The notes: a model not told the origin generated them from the sequence alone. DNA of 34,076 nt from Caulobacter sp. (GCA_030680355.1 JAUXVF010000007.1:1-34076); one strand, 5' to 3'. Counted from the stretch's first letter, positions 10,895 to 20,606 are shown. Made by a program: numbers and translations.

Positions 10895-11532
10895 TGAAAC
10901 TGGTGCTGCACAGCGCCTGGCGCGCCTCGGCCCCCTACCGGGTGCGGATGGGCCTGAATCTCAAGGGGCTGGCCTATGACTACGCCCCGGTCGATCTCGT
11001 CGCCGGCCAGCAGGGCGGGAAGGCCTATCACACCCTCAACGCCCAGCACCTGGTGCCGGCGCTGGAGGTCGACGGTCGGGTCCTGACCCAGTCCCTGGCC
11101 ATTCTCGAATGGCTGGAGGAGACCTGTCCCGAGCCCGCCCTGCTGCCCGCCGACGGCTTCGACCGCCAGATCGTCCGGACCATGTGCGGCATCGTGGCCT
11201 GCGACATCCATCCGGTGAACAACCTGCGCATCCTCAAGGCCCTGGCCCGGCTCGAGGTCGGCCAGCCGGCTATCGACGACTGGGTGCACCGCTGGATCAA
11301 CGACGGTTTCGCCGCGCTCGAGCCGATGGTGGCGCGGCACGGCAAGGGGTTCGCCTTCGGCGACAGTCCCACCCTGGCCGACTGTTGCCTGATGCCGCAG
11401 GTCTATAACGCCCGCCGGTTCAAGCTGGACCTGACCCCCTTCCCGGCGATTGTCGCGGCGACGAATGCTGCGGCGCAACATCCGGCCATCGCCGCGGCCC
11501 ACCCCGATAATCAGCCCGACGCCACGGTTTGA
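10894..11532 (+). CDS. maiA: Zeta-class glutathione S-transferase, maleylacetoacetate/maleylpyruvate isomerase
   Basis: 212 residues, usual for the family. It likely isomerises the cis product of ring cleavage (maleylacetoacetate or maleylpyruvate) to the fumaryl form, using glutathione. The N-terminal thioredoxin-like domain has the active-site segment RASAPYRVR (10-18), which keeps the second serine of the classical SSC/SSA motif while the first is Ala. The substrate-binding QSLAILEWLEE segment, the helical domain and the characteristic C-terminal NQPDA follow. The ATG overlaps the FAH stop by one base, and the two products act in sequence. Carbonic anhydrase begins 9 nt later. Confidence 0.9.
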   Translation: MKLVLHSAWRASAPYRVRMGLNLKGLAYDYAPVDLVAGQQGGKAYHTLNAQHLVPALEVDGRVLTQSLAILEWLEETCPEPALLPADGFDRQIVRTMCGIVACDIHPVNNLRILKALARLEVGQPAIDDWVHRWINDGFAALEPMVARHGKGFAFGDSPTLADCCLMPQVYNARRFKLDLTPFPAIVAATNAAAQHPAIAAAHPDNQPDATV

Positions 11533-11541
11533 GGATGCGCG

Positions 11542-12162
11542 ATGCTTGACGAGCTGAAGGCCAAGAACAAGCTCTGGTCCCGGACCAAGACCGAGGTCGA
11601 CCCCGACTTCTTCCGTCGCCTCGAGAACCAGCAGAGCCCGGAGTATCTCTGGATCGGCTGTTCGGACAGCCGGGTGCCGGCCAACGAGATCGTCGGTCTC
11701 GATCCGGGCGAACTCTTCGTCCACCGCAACGTCGCCAACCTGGCCCCGCCCCAGGACGCCAACTACCTCAGCGTCCTGCAGTTCGCCGTCGACGTGATGA
11801 AGGTCAAACACATCATGGTCGTCGGCCACTATGGCTGCGGCGGCGTGCGGGCGGCGGTCGACGGCAAGCGCCGGGGTCTGGTCGACCACTGGCTGCACCC
11901 GATCCGCGAGACCTATGCGGCCCACCGCGCCGAGCTCGAGGGTCTCGACGCTGAGAAGGACCGCTGGGATCGCCTCTGCGAGCTCAACGTGATCCGTCAG
12001 GTCCAGAACGTCGCCACCGATGTCTTCGTGCAAGACGCCTGGACGCGCGGTGCACCTTTGTCCGTACACGGATGGTGTTACCGCCTGTCGAACGGCCTGA
12101 TCCAGGACCTCAACGTGACGGTGTCCAACCCGGCCGAGGTCGACGCGGTGCTGCTCGCCTAA
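11542..12162 (+). CDS. can: Beta-class carbonic anhydrase
   Basis: Interconverts CO2 and bicarbonate in the cytoplasm. The 206-residue protein shows the zinc ligands C40, H96 and C99 with the D42/R44 dyad (CSDSRVP; HYGCGG), the pattern of the Escherichia coli Can type. It has the SD GAGG just upstream of the ATG and follows the isomerase by 9 nt, so it is probably cotranscribed with the FAH/isomerase pair. Its stop codon overlaps the convergent pbpC stop by 4 nt (CTAA). Confidence 0.96.
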   Translation: MLDELKAKNKLWSRTKTEVDPDFFRRLENQQSPEYLWIGCSDSRVPANEIVGLDPGELFVHRNVANLAPPQDANYLSVLQFAVDVMKVKHIMVVGHYGCGGVRAAVDGKRRGLVDHWLHPIRETYAAHRAELEGLDAEKDRWDRLCELNVIRQVQNVATDVFVQDAWTRGAPLSVHGWCYRLSNGLIQDLNVTVSNPAEVDAVLLA

Positions 12163-14189
12163 CCGCGGATGCGGACCTTGGCCCGGGCCTCGCGGCCGTC
12201 GCGGTCGACGACCATCAGCTCGTAGAAACCGGCTGCGGCCGGCCGCCAGACCGTGCGGCCGCTGACCGGGTCGGTCGGCACCGGCCGGCCTTCGACATAC
12301 CAGTGCAGATCATCGCCGGTCGCCGCCAGCACCAGGCCCCGCGCTGACGGGCCGAAGGCCTCGACCTGAACGGCCGCGCCGTCGGGCGGAAAGATCAGAT
12401 TGGGACCCCGCTCGGACCACCGCAGGGTCGCCAGCGCCGCCGGCGCCGATCGGGGGGTAATGCTGGGCGGGGCGGCTCGTGGCGCGGCCAGGACGTCGGC
12501 GGCGTCGAACAGCATGGGCAGGGCCGCTTCCCGGCCGGTCAGCCCGCCGCGGGCGCCGCCGTCGGCCCGGCCGGTCCAGACAATGATCACGTAGCCGCCA
12601 ACGACGCCGGCGGCCACGGCGTCGCGGAAGCCGTAGGAGGTGCCGGTCTTGTAGGCCATGCCCGGTCCGCCGAGCGTCAGGGCCGTCGGGATCCGGCCCT
12701 GGGGCGGCGGCGCCTCGCGCAGGATGTCGAGCACCTGCCGGGCCGCCTTGGCCCGCACCAGACGCGCGCCGCGACTACCCGACCGCCGCCTGGCCTCCGT
12801 TTCGGTAAAGGCCAGTGGCTTTGCGACGCCGCCGTCGCCGAGCGCCGCATAGAGCACGGCCAGGTCGCGCAGGCTGACGCCCTCGCCACCCAGAGCCAGA
12901 GCAAGGCCCGGCGCCCGGACCCGAGCCTGCGGCCGTTCGAGCCGCACGCCCGCCGACTGCAGCCGCGCCAGGAAGGCGGCGGGCCCGATGCGTTCCATCA
13001 TCGCCACGGCCGGCACGTTCAGGGAGTGGGACAGGGCTTCGCCCGCCGTGACCTTGCCCCGGAAGGTGCGGTCGAAATTCTCCGGCTGATAGTCGCCGAA
13101 GCGGGTGGCGACATCCTGGATTTCCGTATCGGGCGCCGCCACCCCGTCATCGAAGGCGAAGGCATAGACGAAGGGTTTGAGCGCCGACCCCGGAGAGCGC
13201 AGCGCGCGGGTCATGTCGATCCAGCCGCCGGCCCGGTCCAGACCGCCTGACCCGACCAGCCCGCGCACGGCGCGCCCCTTGATCTCAACGACGATGATGG
13301 CGGCGGTCGCCTCCGGTCCCTGCTCGCGGGCATAGGCCGCCGCCAGTGGTTCGAGACGGGCCTGCAAGGCGGCGTCGAGGGTGCTGGTGACGGTCGCCTG
13401 GCGGACCGGGGCGGACCGGGCGAGCTGCCCCGCCGCGTGCCAGGCCAGGGCCGGGAAGGGCGCGCGACCAGGCAGGGGGTCATCACCGGCTTCGACGACG
13501 GCGGCTTCGCTGGCCAGCCCCGCCTTGACCATTCGCCGCAGAACCAACCCCCGGGCCGCCCGCGCGGCGTCGGGGCGGCGGTCGGGGCGGCGCGCCTCGG
13601 GCGACTGCGGCAGGGCGATCAGCAGGGCCTGTTCGCCCAGGGTCAGGGTCTCCGGCTCATGGCCGAAATAGGACAGGCTGGCCGCCCGCACCCCCTCCAG
13701 ATTGCCGCCATAGGGGGCGAGCGTCAGATAGAGGGCCAGGATTTCGGGCTTGGAGTAGCGGGCTTCGATCTGCACGGCCCGGACCATCTCGACGACCTTG
13801 CCGCCGAGGGTGCGCGGATGCGGCTCCAGCAGCCGGGCCGTCTGCATGCTGAGGGTCGAGGCGCCCGACACGATCCGCCCGCGCAGGACGGCGGAGCCGG
13901 CGGCGCGCAACACCGCCAGCGGATCAACGCCCCAATGGCGGAAGAACCGGCTGTCCTCGATGGCCAGCAGCCGGCGCAGGAAGGCCGGATCCGTCCTTTG
14001 CAGGTCGGCCCTGAGCCGCCAGCGGCCGTCCTCCACGGGCAACGCGCGCAGCCAGGCGCCGCGATGGTCGAGCACCACCGGCGATGACCGCACGCCGCGC
14101 GACAGATCGGGCGGCGCGGCGATGTCGGCCACCACCAGCAGGACCTCGAGGGCCAGGAACGCGATCAGACCAAGGACGAAGCGACGCAC
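12159..14189 (-). CDS. pbpC: Penicillin-binding protein 1C (bifunctional peptidoglycan synthase)
   Basis: An inner-membrane class A PBP of 676 residues. One N-terminal membrane anchor (about 4-24) is followed by a family-51 transglycosylase with EDSRFF (catalytic E78) and GASTLSMQ (109-116). The transpeptidase has S335-A-L-K338, S389-L-N391 and K514-T-G. A C-terminal beta-rich extension is typical of PBP1C. It starts at a GTG (14189) 9 nt after the alpha-2-macroglobulin stop, so the two form an operon. In other bacteria this pairing suggests PBP1C repairs the wall while the macroglobulin traps incoming proteases. All catalytic motifs are intact. Confidence 0.95.
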   Translation of the reverse strand: MRRFVLGLIAFLALEVLLVVADIAAPPDLSRGVRSSPVVLDHRGAWLRALPVEDGRWRLRADLQRTDPAFLRRLLAIEDSRFFRHWGVDPLAVLRAAGSAVLRGRIVSGASTLSMQTARLLEPHPRTLGGKVVEMVRAVQIEARYSKPEILALYLTLAPYGGNLEGVRAASLSYFGHEPETLTLGEQALLIALPQSPEARRPDRRPDAARAARGLVLRRMVKAGLASEAAVVEAGDDPLPGRAPFPALAWHAAGQLARSAPVRQATVTSTLDAALQARLEPLAAAYAREQGPEATAAIIVVEIKGRAVRGLVGSGGLDRAGGWIDMTRALRSPGSALKPFVYAFAFDDGVAAPDTEIQDVATRFGDYQPENFDRTFRGKVTAGEALSHSLNVPAVAMMERIGPAAFLARLQSAGVRLERPQARVRAPGLALALGGEGVSLRDLAVLYAALGDGGVAKPLAFTETEARRRSGSRGARLVRAKAARQVLDILREAPPPQGRIPTALTLGGPGMAYKTGTSYGFRDAVAAGVVGGYVIIVWTGRADGGARGGLTGREAALPMLFDAADVLAAPRAAPPSITPRSAPAALATLRWSERGPNLIFPPDGAAVQVEAFGPSARGLVLAATGDDLHWYVEGRPVPTDPVSGRTVWRPAAAGFYELMVVDRDGREARAKVRIRG

Positions 14190-14198
14190 CGCGGTGGG

Positions 14199-17100
14199 TT
14201 AGCTCCCCGCCGCGATCGTGGTCCGCGACGCCGACCCGCGCGCATTGACGCTGGGCCGGTACATGTCGCGCGCTTCCGGCGCCGGGAGCAGGAAGTCACC
14301 CGGCGTCACCGCCCGCACCACATAGGCCATGGCGAAAGGTTTGCCGCCGGCCAGGTCGAGCGCGGCGATGTAGCGATCGTCGCGCGCCTCCTGGACATCG
14401 ACCCCCGAAAGATCGCCGAGGAACTTGTAGGGCCCCTCCTTTGCGTCCTCGGGACCCAGCACGGTCTCGATCTCCCAGCCGGCCGGCAGGGCGTCATCGA
14501 CCACCAGCGGCACGGTGCGCGCCTGGGCCGAGCGGCCGTAGACCAGCACGATCACCCGGTCCCCCTGGCGCAAGGTCGACAGGTTCACCGACCCGCCCTG
14601 CATGGTGAAGTACCGCTTGTCGACCGAGACGCCGTTGGCCTCGGCGCCCGGCGACTCCACCGTCGTGCCGTGAACGGTCACGGTCCGCCAAAGGGCGCCC
14701 GAGCCCCGGTTGATGAACCGGGCGTCGGCCAGACGGCCCACCGCCCAGCGCGGCGCGCCGGCGGTGGGGCTCAGTGTGGTCGCCCCGGTAGCGTCAATTC
14801 TGATCGCCCCTGCCGCCTTGAGCATGAAGTGGGCGGCCTGCAGCAGGCGCGCCTGTTCCTGGGTGTTCAGCGCATCGGGATCACGCACCGCGTTCTCCAG
14901 CCGCCCCTGAAGACCACGGGCGATGCTGGTTTCCCCGGCCTCATAGGCCAGGGCGATGATCGCCGACAGATCGCGCAGCTGGCTCTGATACCAGTCGGCG
15001 TCGTCACGATAGCCGAGGGCAGACACGGCCTTGCGGAACGACGATCGGGCGCGGGCGCGATCGCCCATCAGGGCCAGACCCGCCCCGACCTGGGCCCGGG
15101 CCAGAGGCGAGCCGTCGTCCTTCATATGCACGTCATGCCACCAGCGCAGACGGGCCAGATCCCCACGCCCGGCCTTGGCCAGCACATAAAGGGCGTAGGC
15201 CGAGGCGCGGCTGCGCATCCGCTCGGTGGCCTTCTTTGAGTCAGCCGTGTTGCGATACCACCACTCGGGATACTCGAGCCGGTAGGAGACGCTGGTCCAG
15301 CCATCGGGACGGCTGATCTTGCGCATGGCCGACAGGGCCCGCTCCATGGCCTCCTCCGGCACCGGCGCGCCGCGCAGGCGGGCCTCCCACAGGAAGTCGG
15401 TGGCGTAGGCGCCCAGCCAGGCGTCCGCCTCGCCGTCGCCGACCCGCCAGAGACCAAAAGCCCCGTCCAGCGTCTGCCGATCCAGCAGTCGGCCTACGGC
15501 GTCGTTCAGGGCGGCCGAGGATGAGCGCTTCTTGGGGTCAGGGGCCAGTTCGCCGGCGTAGAGCAGCGGATAGGCGACCGAGACCACCTGTTCGGTACAG
15601 CCGTAGGGATACCGGGACAGGGACACCGCGATCGGCCCGGGGTCGAAGCCTCGGAACGGCGAATAGCTGACCTGCAGGCTGACATCGCCGGCCGCGAGAC
15701 CTGACAACAGCTCCGACTCGGGCGTGAAGCTGGCGCCGGGCTGTTGCAGCTCAACCGAGGTGCGGGTGATCGGACTCCAGCCCAGGCGGGTCTGGATCGG
15801 ATAATCCTTGCTGGTCGAGAAGTTGGGTCCCGCGACCGTGAACCCGACCTTGCCGGCGCCGGACCGGGTCGGGGCCAGGAACGGAATCCGCTCGGCCACG
15901 CGCTGGCCAAGCGCCAGACGGAACAGCTTCTTGAAGGTCATGACCACGCCGCCGGAGGAGCTGGTCTCGGCGGTATAGTCGCCGGCCGCGCCCTCGACAT
16001 TGTGCAGCTCCAGGGTCGCGAAGGGCCGGTCCCCCGGGGCCAGGAAGCGCGGCAGGTTGAGGTCGGCGACCACCGCCTCGCGCACGGTCATGGCCTTGGA
16101 GGTCGAACCGACGGCCTCGTCGGTCCAGGCCACGGCCATGATCCGCAGCTCGCCGTTGAAGTCAGCGGCCGGCAGCTTGACGCGCGCCTTGCCGTCGACG
16201 CCGGTTTCCACCACCCCCGACCAAAGGGCGACCGACTTGATGGGCGTAACCGTCAGGCCTTCGCCGCCCAGCTGGTCGGCGCCGAAGTTGACGTTGGCCG
16301 GCGCGCCGAGATTGGCGTCCAGCAGGCGGCCATAGTCGTCACGGTAATCGAGGGTCAGGGCGCGTTTGCCGAAATACCATTTCACCGGATCGGGGGTGTC
16401 GAACTTGGTCAGGCGCAGAATGCCTTCGTCGACCGCCGCGACGGTGATCCGGGCCCGCTGACCCAGCCCCAGGCCCTTGACGACCACCGGCACTTCCACC
16501 GGCGACCGGGCGTTGAGCTTCACCGGCGTGCCCAGATCGACCGTCAGCTTTCGACCCTTGGGATCGATCGGGACGTACAGCAGGCCAAGGGCCCGCCGCG
16601 GTTTGGGCGTGGCCTTGGGATCGCGCGGCTGGATCACGCTGACCAGCACATAGGCCCCGCCGCCCCAGGCGGCGCTGGTCTTGAGGGTGACCGAACCGCC
16701 CTCGGGCCCGACCGTGAAGGTCTTGAAGTCGATGACCCTGTCGGTGGCCACGGCCACCTGGGCCTCGCCGGCATAGGGGGCCTTGATGGTCAGGGTGACG
16801 GAGTCGCCCTGGGCCGGGGTCTCGTTGCCGGCGGTGATGCGGACGAAATCAGGGGCCTCGGCGTCCTTGGCGGGGGAGCCCCAGCCGGCCGCGAAACGGA
16901 TGACGCTGCGCGCGCCGTCCGGGCCTTCGACCAGGACCCGGTAGTCGCCCCAGCCGAGGCGTCGGGATATCCGCGCGGCCCCGCCGGCGCCGATCTTCAG
17001 CTCGCCCTTCTGAACCACAACATCGCGGCTGGTCCGCCGCCATTGCCAGCGGCCGTCCTGCTGGAACCAGTCATAGTCCCAGTTCTCGGAAATCAGGCTG

Positions 17101-19319
17101 TAGGTGGCGCCCGGCGCCGCGATCCGCTCGCCCCTGGCGTTGACGGCGATGAAGTCGAGCGTCACCGGCGCGGCGTTGCTGCCCGAGGCCTCGCCCTGCT
17201 CGACCTTGACCCCCAGATAGACCGGCCGGGTGCGGACCTTCAGGAACAGGCTCTCGCGCACCGGACGGCCGCCCGGCTCGAACACCGAAGCGGTGACGGT
17301 GGCCTTCAGCGGCGAGGCGGTCTCGCCCGCCTCCTTGGTGTCCAGGGCCAGCACCGCCCGGCCTTCGCCGTCGGTGACCGAGGAGCCCAGTTCGACGAAC
17401 TTTTCGTCATAGGCCTTCTGCTGGTCGCCCCATTCGTATCCCTTGAAGGTCGGGAACGGGTTGGGGTCGGCCATGATCCTGGCCTCGCCCTGGGTCTGCA
17501 GCCCCGCGCCCGCCGCGCCATAGAGGAAGCGGGCCATGACCGAAACCTGACGGGTCTCGCCGCCGGCGACCGGTTTGTCCGCCTGGCCCTCGGTGCTCAC
17601 CGCCAGCCGCTGCGGCGCGAAGTCCTCCACCGCGAACGACATCTGGCCGGCGGCGTCCTTGAGGCCCTCGATCTCCAGCGCCACCTTCCAGCGGCCGCGA
17701 GGCGCGCTCTTGGGCAGCACGATATCCGCCGTCACCGCCCCGGTCGGGGCGCGGTCGAACGCGACGCGCTTGAACTCGACCCCGGACGGGCGGCGGATCA
17801 CCACCACGCCCTTGCGGTCCTTGACCGCCCGCGACTGCAGATCACGGATCAGGGCCGACAGATGCACAGTCTCCCCGGGCCGATAGATGCCGCGGTCGGC
17901 GTAGAGGAAGCCGTCGATCTCGACGCCGGCGGTGCGGCCGCCGGTTTCATCATCGCCGGTTCCAGGCGCATTGCGCCCCCCCATCCCCTGTTTCGACAGG
18001 TCGACGGGCGAGCGGCTGAGATCGAGCACCGCCAGGTCACCATCAGATCCGTAGGCCATGACCATCTTGGGCCGCATGGCGCCCTCGCCCTCCATCAGGG
18101 GGCGCAGGAACCGGACACGGCCGGACCCGTCCGTCCGGGCGTCGGCGAGGGTCTCGCCATTTCTGGCGACAAGGGCGACGCGAACGCCGGCCTCGACGCG
18201 GGCGGTCTTCAGCGACCGGACCACGACATCGAGGGATTCAACGCCGTCATAGGCGATCAACGCCATGTCGGTGAACATCACCCAGCGGCGCGCCTGGGCC
18301 GGCTGGGTCGACTCGCCATACTCGTTTTCGCGGTCGGTCTTGAGGCCGGCGGTGGCGTCGCGCGCCTTGATGACATAGCCGCCGGGGGCCATGTCCTTGA
18401 GCACCGCGCCCAGCGGGAAGACGGTCGTCACCCGCTCGCCGGCGCCGCCGCGAACGGCGATGTCGCCCTTCCAGACGATCTTGCCCTCGTCATTGGGGCT
18501 GTCGTCGCCGTAGTCGCCGGGCCAGTCGCCCTCGCCGGTGGGATCGGGGGCGCTGATCGAGGTGCGCACCAGGTTGCGGTCGGTGACGCGCCAGACCTCG
18601 ATGGCCAGACGGGTGACATTGACCGTCTCGATGCCGACGCCGTCGGAGTCCTCACGCGGCAGGATCACGCCGTCGCCGGCGAAACCGACATAGGGCGGCT
18701 TGTCGCCGAAGGTGAAGTCGACGTCGGCGTTCTCGGCCAAGGTCTTGCCGCCGGCGGCGGGCATGCCCTTGAGCAGGGTGATGCGGCGCTCCGTCAGGCC
18801 CAGACCGCCGATGCAGAGCTCAGCCTTGTTGGCGGTGTTGACGCTGACCGCCGGCTGGCCGCCGGTGTCGGGCGAGATCAGCACGAAATCGGCGTAGGCC
18901 TTTCCCGAATCCAGGGGCCGGGTCATCTCGATACAGGCCAGGGGTTCAGGTTTGCTGGTGTCGAGACGCGTCTTCCAGACGGCGAAGCCGTCGGGTTTGG
19001 GGATGCCGCGACGGGGCGCGTTGGCCGCGCGGGGCTTGCCGAACATCGACCAGACCGAGCCGCGCTCGGCGGTCGTGGCGACACTGTCGGACTTGCCGCC
19101 GAAGCCGCCGCCCAGCACCGTGGCGGTGATCAGCCCGCCGCCAAAGCCGGCGGCCATGGCGATCGCCGCGATGGCGCCCACGGGCAGTCGCCAGTCGGCC
19201 CAGAAGGGACGCTTCCGCGGCTCGGATTCCAGGGTCAGAGGGTCCGTCGGCTCGACCGCCGGCTCTTCCGAAGCGTCCGGCGCGGGATCTTCGTGCGGGG
19301 TCTCGTCCGACGGCGACAT
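14199..19319 (-). CDS. Bacterial alpha-2-macroglobulin with thioester (YfhM type)
   Basis: A protease-trapping periplasmic protein of 1706 residues. A charged cytoplasmic-looking tail (1-45) is followed by one hydrophobic, Gly/Ala-rich segment (about 46-70), so it is probably inner-membrane anchored; there is no lipobox Cys as in E. coli YfhM. Macroglobulin-type domains follow, including YRPGETVHLSALIRD, then the ALWSGVVETG A2M core and the thioester motif YGCTEQ with C1241. A helical thioester domain and a C-terminal MG10-like domain complete the family plan. The ATG at 19319 is chosen because GGGGAAGGGATCAC precedes it; an in-frame upstream start at 19355 lacks such a site. It is the first gene of the operon with pbpC and divergent from ald. 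Confidence 0.93.
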   Translation of the reverse strand: MSPSDETPHEDPAPDASEEPAVEPTDPLTLESEPRKRPFWADWRLPVGAIAAIAMAAGFGGGLITATVLGGGFGGKSDSVATTAERGSVWSMFGKPRAANAPRRGIPKPDGFAVWKTRLDTSKPEPLACIEMTRPLDSGKAYADFVLISPDTGGQPAVSVNTANKAELCIGGLGLTERRITLLKGMPAAGGKTLAENADVDFTFGDKPPYVGFAGDGVILPREDSDGVGIETVNVTRLAIEVWRVTDRNLVRTSISAPDPTGEGDWPGDYGDDSPNDEGKIVWKGDIAVRGGAGERVTTVFPLGAVLKDMAPGGYVIKARDATAGLKTDRENEYGESTQPAQARRWVMFTDMALIAYDGVESLDVVVRSLKTARVEAGVRVALVARNGETLADARTDGSGRVRFLRPLMEGEGAMRPKMVMAYGSDGDLAVLDLSRSPVDLSKQGMGGRNAPGTGDDETGGRTAGVEIDGFLYADRGIYRPGETVHLSALIRDLQSRAVKDRKGVVVIRRPSGVEFKRVAFDRAPTGAVTADIVLPKSAPRGRWKVALEIEGLKDAAGQMSFAVEDFAPQRLAVSTEGQADKPVAGGETRQVSVMARFLYGAAGAGLQTQGEARIMADPNPFPTFKGYEWGDQQKAYDEKFVELGSSVTDGEGRAVLALDTKEAGETASPLKATVTASVFEPGGRPVRESLFLKVRTRPVYLGVKVEQGEASGSNAAPVTLDFIAVNARGERIAAPGATYSLISENWDYDWFQQDGRWQWRRTSRDVVVQKGELKIGAGGAARISRRLGWGDYRVLVEGPDGARSVIRFAAGWGSPAKDAEAPDFVRITAGNETPAQGDSVTLTIKAPYAGEAQVAVATDRVIDFKTFTVGPEGGSVTLKTSAAWGGGAYVLVSVIQPRDPKATPKPRRALGLLYVPIDPKGRKLTVDLGTPVKLNARSPVEVPVVVKGLGLGQRARITVAAVDEGILRLTKFDTPDPVKWYFGKRALTLDYRDDYGRLLDANLGAPANVNFGADQLGGEGLTVTPIKSVALWSGVVETGVDGKARVKLPAADFNGELRIMAVAWTDEAVGSTSKAMTVREAVVADLNLPRFLAPGDRPFATLELHNVEGAAGDYTAETSSSGGVVMTFKKLFRLALGQRVAERIPFLAPTRSGAGKVGFTVAGPNFSTSKDYPIQTRLGWSPITRTSVELQQPGASFTPESELLSGLAAGDVSLQVSYSPFRGFDPGPIAVSLSRYPYGCTEQVVSVAYPLLYAGELAPDPKKRSSSAALNDAVGRLLDRQTLDGAFGLWRVGDGEADAWLGAYATDFLWEARLRGAPVPEEAMERALSAMRKISRPDGWTSVSYRLEYPEWWYRNTADSKKATERMRSRASAYALYVLAKAGRGDLARLRWWHDVHMKDDGSPLARAQVGAGLALMGDRARARSSFRKAVSALGYRDDADWYQSQLRDLSAIIALAYEAGETSIARGLQGRLENAVRDPDALNTQEQARLLQAAHFMLKAAGAIRIDATGATTLSPTAGAPRWAVGRLADARFINRGSGALWRTVTVHGTTVESPGAEANGVSVDKRYFTMQGGSVNLSTLRQGDRVIVLVYGRSAQARTVPLVVDDALPAGWEIETVLGPEDAKEGPYKFLGDLSGVDVQEARDDRYIAALDLAGGKPFAMAYVVRAVTPGDFLLPAPEARDMYRPSVNARGSASRTTIAAGS

Positions 19320-19442
19320 GTGATCCCTTCCCCAGTGTACGCGTTCAGTGAACAATGAGAGCCCAACCCCGACGACCGGTCAATGCGGAGCCTTCATGGA
19401 GGCCGCCGCCGGCGTCTCGCGGCAAAATCGTGCTTGACCCAG

Positions 19443-19464
19443 CGGAAATGACGGGACATTTCCG
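19443..19464. promoter_or_regulatory. Perfect 8-bp inverted repeat (candidate operator) upstream of ald
   Basis: CGGAAATG-ACGGGA-CATTTCCG is a perfect 8+8 palindrome with a 6-nt spacer. It begins 4 nt after a TTGACC hexamer (19434-19439) and ends 29 nt before the ald ATG, which places it in or next to the promoter core. The size and symmetry suit a dimeric regulator. ald genes are often controlled by Lrp/AsnC-type AldR, but nothing here identifies the protein. Confidence 0.5.
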
Positions 19465-19493
19465 GCGCGAACCTCGCACAAAGGGAAACGACC

Positions 19494-20606
19494 ATGCGCG
19501 TTGGAGTTCCGGCGGAGATTAAACCCGGCGAGTACAGGGTCGGCCTGACCCCCACCGCCGTGCGGGAATACGTCGCCCGCGGTCATCAGGTGCTGGTCGA
19601 GACCGGCGCGGGTCAGGGCGCGGGCTATGCCGACGAGGCCTTTCGGCGGGCCGGGGCGACGATCGCCGCCGACGCCGGCGCCGTTTTCGCCGGGTCCGAC
19701 ATGATCGTGAAGGTCAAGGAACCCCAGAAAATCGAGTGGGAACGGCTGGAGCCGCGTCACATCCTGTTCACCTACCTTCACCTGGCGCCCGACCCCGCCC
19801 AGACCGAAGGCCTGATCGCCTCCGGCTGCGCCGCGATCGCCTATGAGACCGTCACCGACGGCAAGGGCGGGCTGCCGCTCCTGGCCCCGATGTCGGAAGT
19901 CGCCGGCCGCATCGCCGTCTTTTCGGCCGCCGAAACCTTGCTCAAGCACAATGGCGGCATGGGCCTGCTGCTCTGCGGCGTGCCGGGCGTGCCGCCGGCG
20001 CGGGTGGCGGTGCTCGGCGGCGGCGTCGTCGGCATGAACGCGGCGCGGATGGCCATGGGCCTCAACGCCGAGGTGGTGGTGCTGGAACGCTCCCTGCCCC
20101 GCATGCGTGAGCTGGACGACATCTTCATGGGCCGGGTGCTGACCCGCTACTCCACCCTCGACGCCGTCGAGGACGAGATCCTCAAGGCCGACGTGGTCAT
20201 CGGCGCCGTGCTCACCGCCGGCGCGGCGGCGCCCAAACTGGTCAAGCGCGAGCACCTTCCCCGGATGAAGCCCGGCTCGGTCCTCGTCGATGTCTCGATC
20301 GACCAGGGCGGCTGTTTCGAGACCAGCCACGCCACCACCCATGCCGAGCCGACCTATGTCGTCGACGGCGTGGTTCACTATTGCGTCGCCAACATGCCCG
20401 GCGCGGCGCCGCGAACCTCGTCCGAGGCCCTCGGCAACGCCACGCTGCCCTTCGGCCTGGCGCTGGCCGATCATGGCCTCAAGGCGCTCGAGCGCGACCC
20501 GCATCTGGCCAGGGGACTCAACGTCCTCAACGGGGCCCTGACCCACCCCGCCGTCGCCGAGGCGCTGGGCAAGCCGTTCGTCGACCCCTACGGGGCCTGG
20601 GGCTGA
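19494..20606 (+). CDS. ald: Alanine dehydrogenase
   Basis: NAD-dependent oxidative deamination of L-alanine to pyruvate and ammonia, or the reverse. The 370-residue length is standard. Catalytic and substrate residues are present: R15 in the EYRVG segment, K75 (KVKEPQ), H96 (YLHLAP) and D270 (VSIDQGG), with the NAD-binding glycine motif VLGGGVVG (173-180). The ATG follows AAAGGGAAACGACC. The gene is divergent from the alpha-2-macroglobulin operon across 174 bp and probably has its own promoter with the inverted repeat at 19443-19464. Confidence 0.97.
   Translation: MRVGVPAEIKPGEYRVGLTPTAVREYVARGHQVLVETGAGQGAGYADEAFRRAGATIAADAGAVFAGSDMIVKVKEPQKIEWERLEPRHILFTYLHLAPDPAQTEGLIASGCAAIAYETVTDGKGGLPLLAPMSEVAGRIAVFSAAETLLKHNGGMGLLLCGVPGVPPARVAVLGGGVVGMNAARMAMGLNAEVVVLERSLPRMRELDDIFMGRVLTRYSTLDAVEDEILKADVVIGAVLTAGAAAPKLVKREHLPRMKPGSVLVDVSIDQGGCFETSHATTHAEPTYVVDGVVHYCVANMPGAAPRTSSEALGNATLPFGLALADHGLKALERDPHLARGLNVLNGALTHPAVAEALGKPFVDPYGAWG

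Noticed and set aside
15744..19358. 1204-codon plus-strand open frame
   Set aside because: Antisense to the alpha-2-macroglobulin gene, which has recognisable domains and the thioester; no family features in the plus frame.
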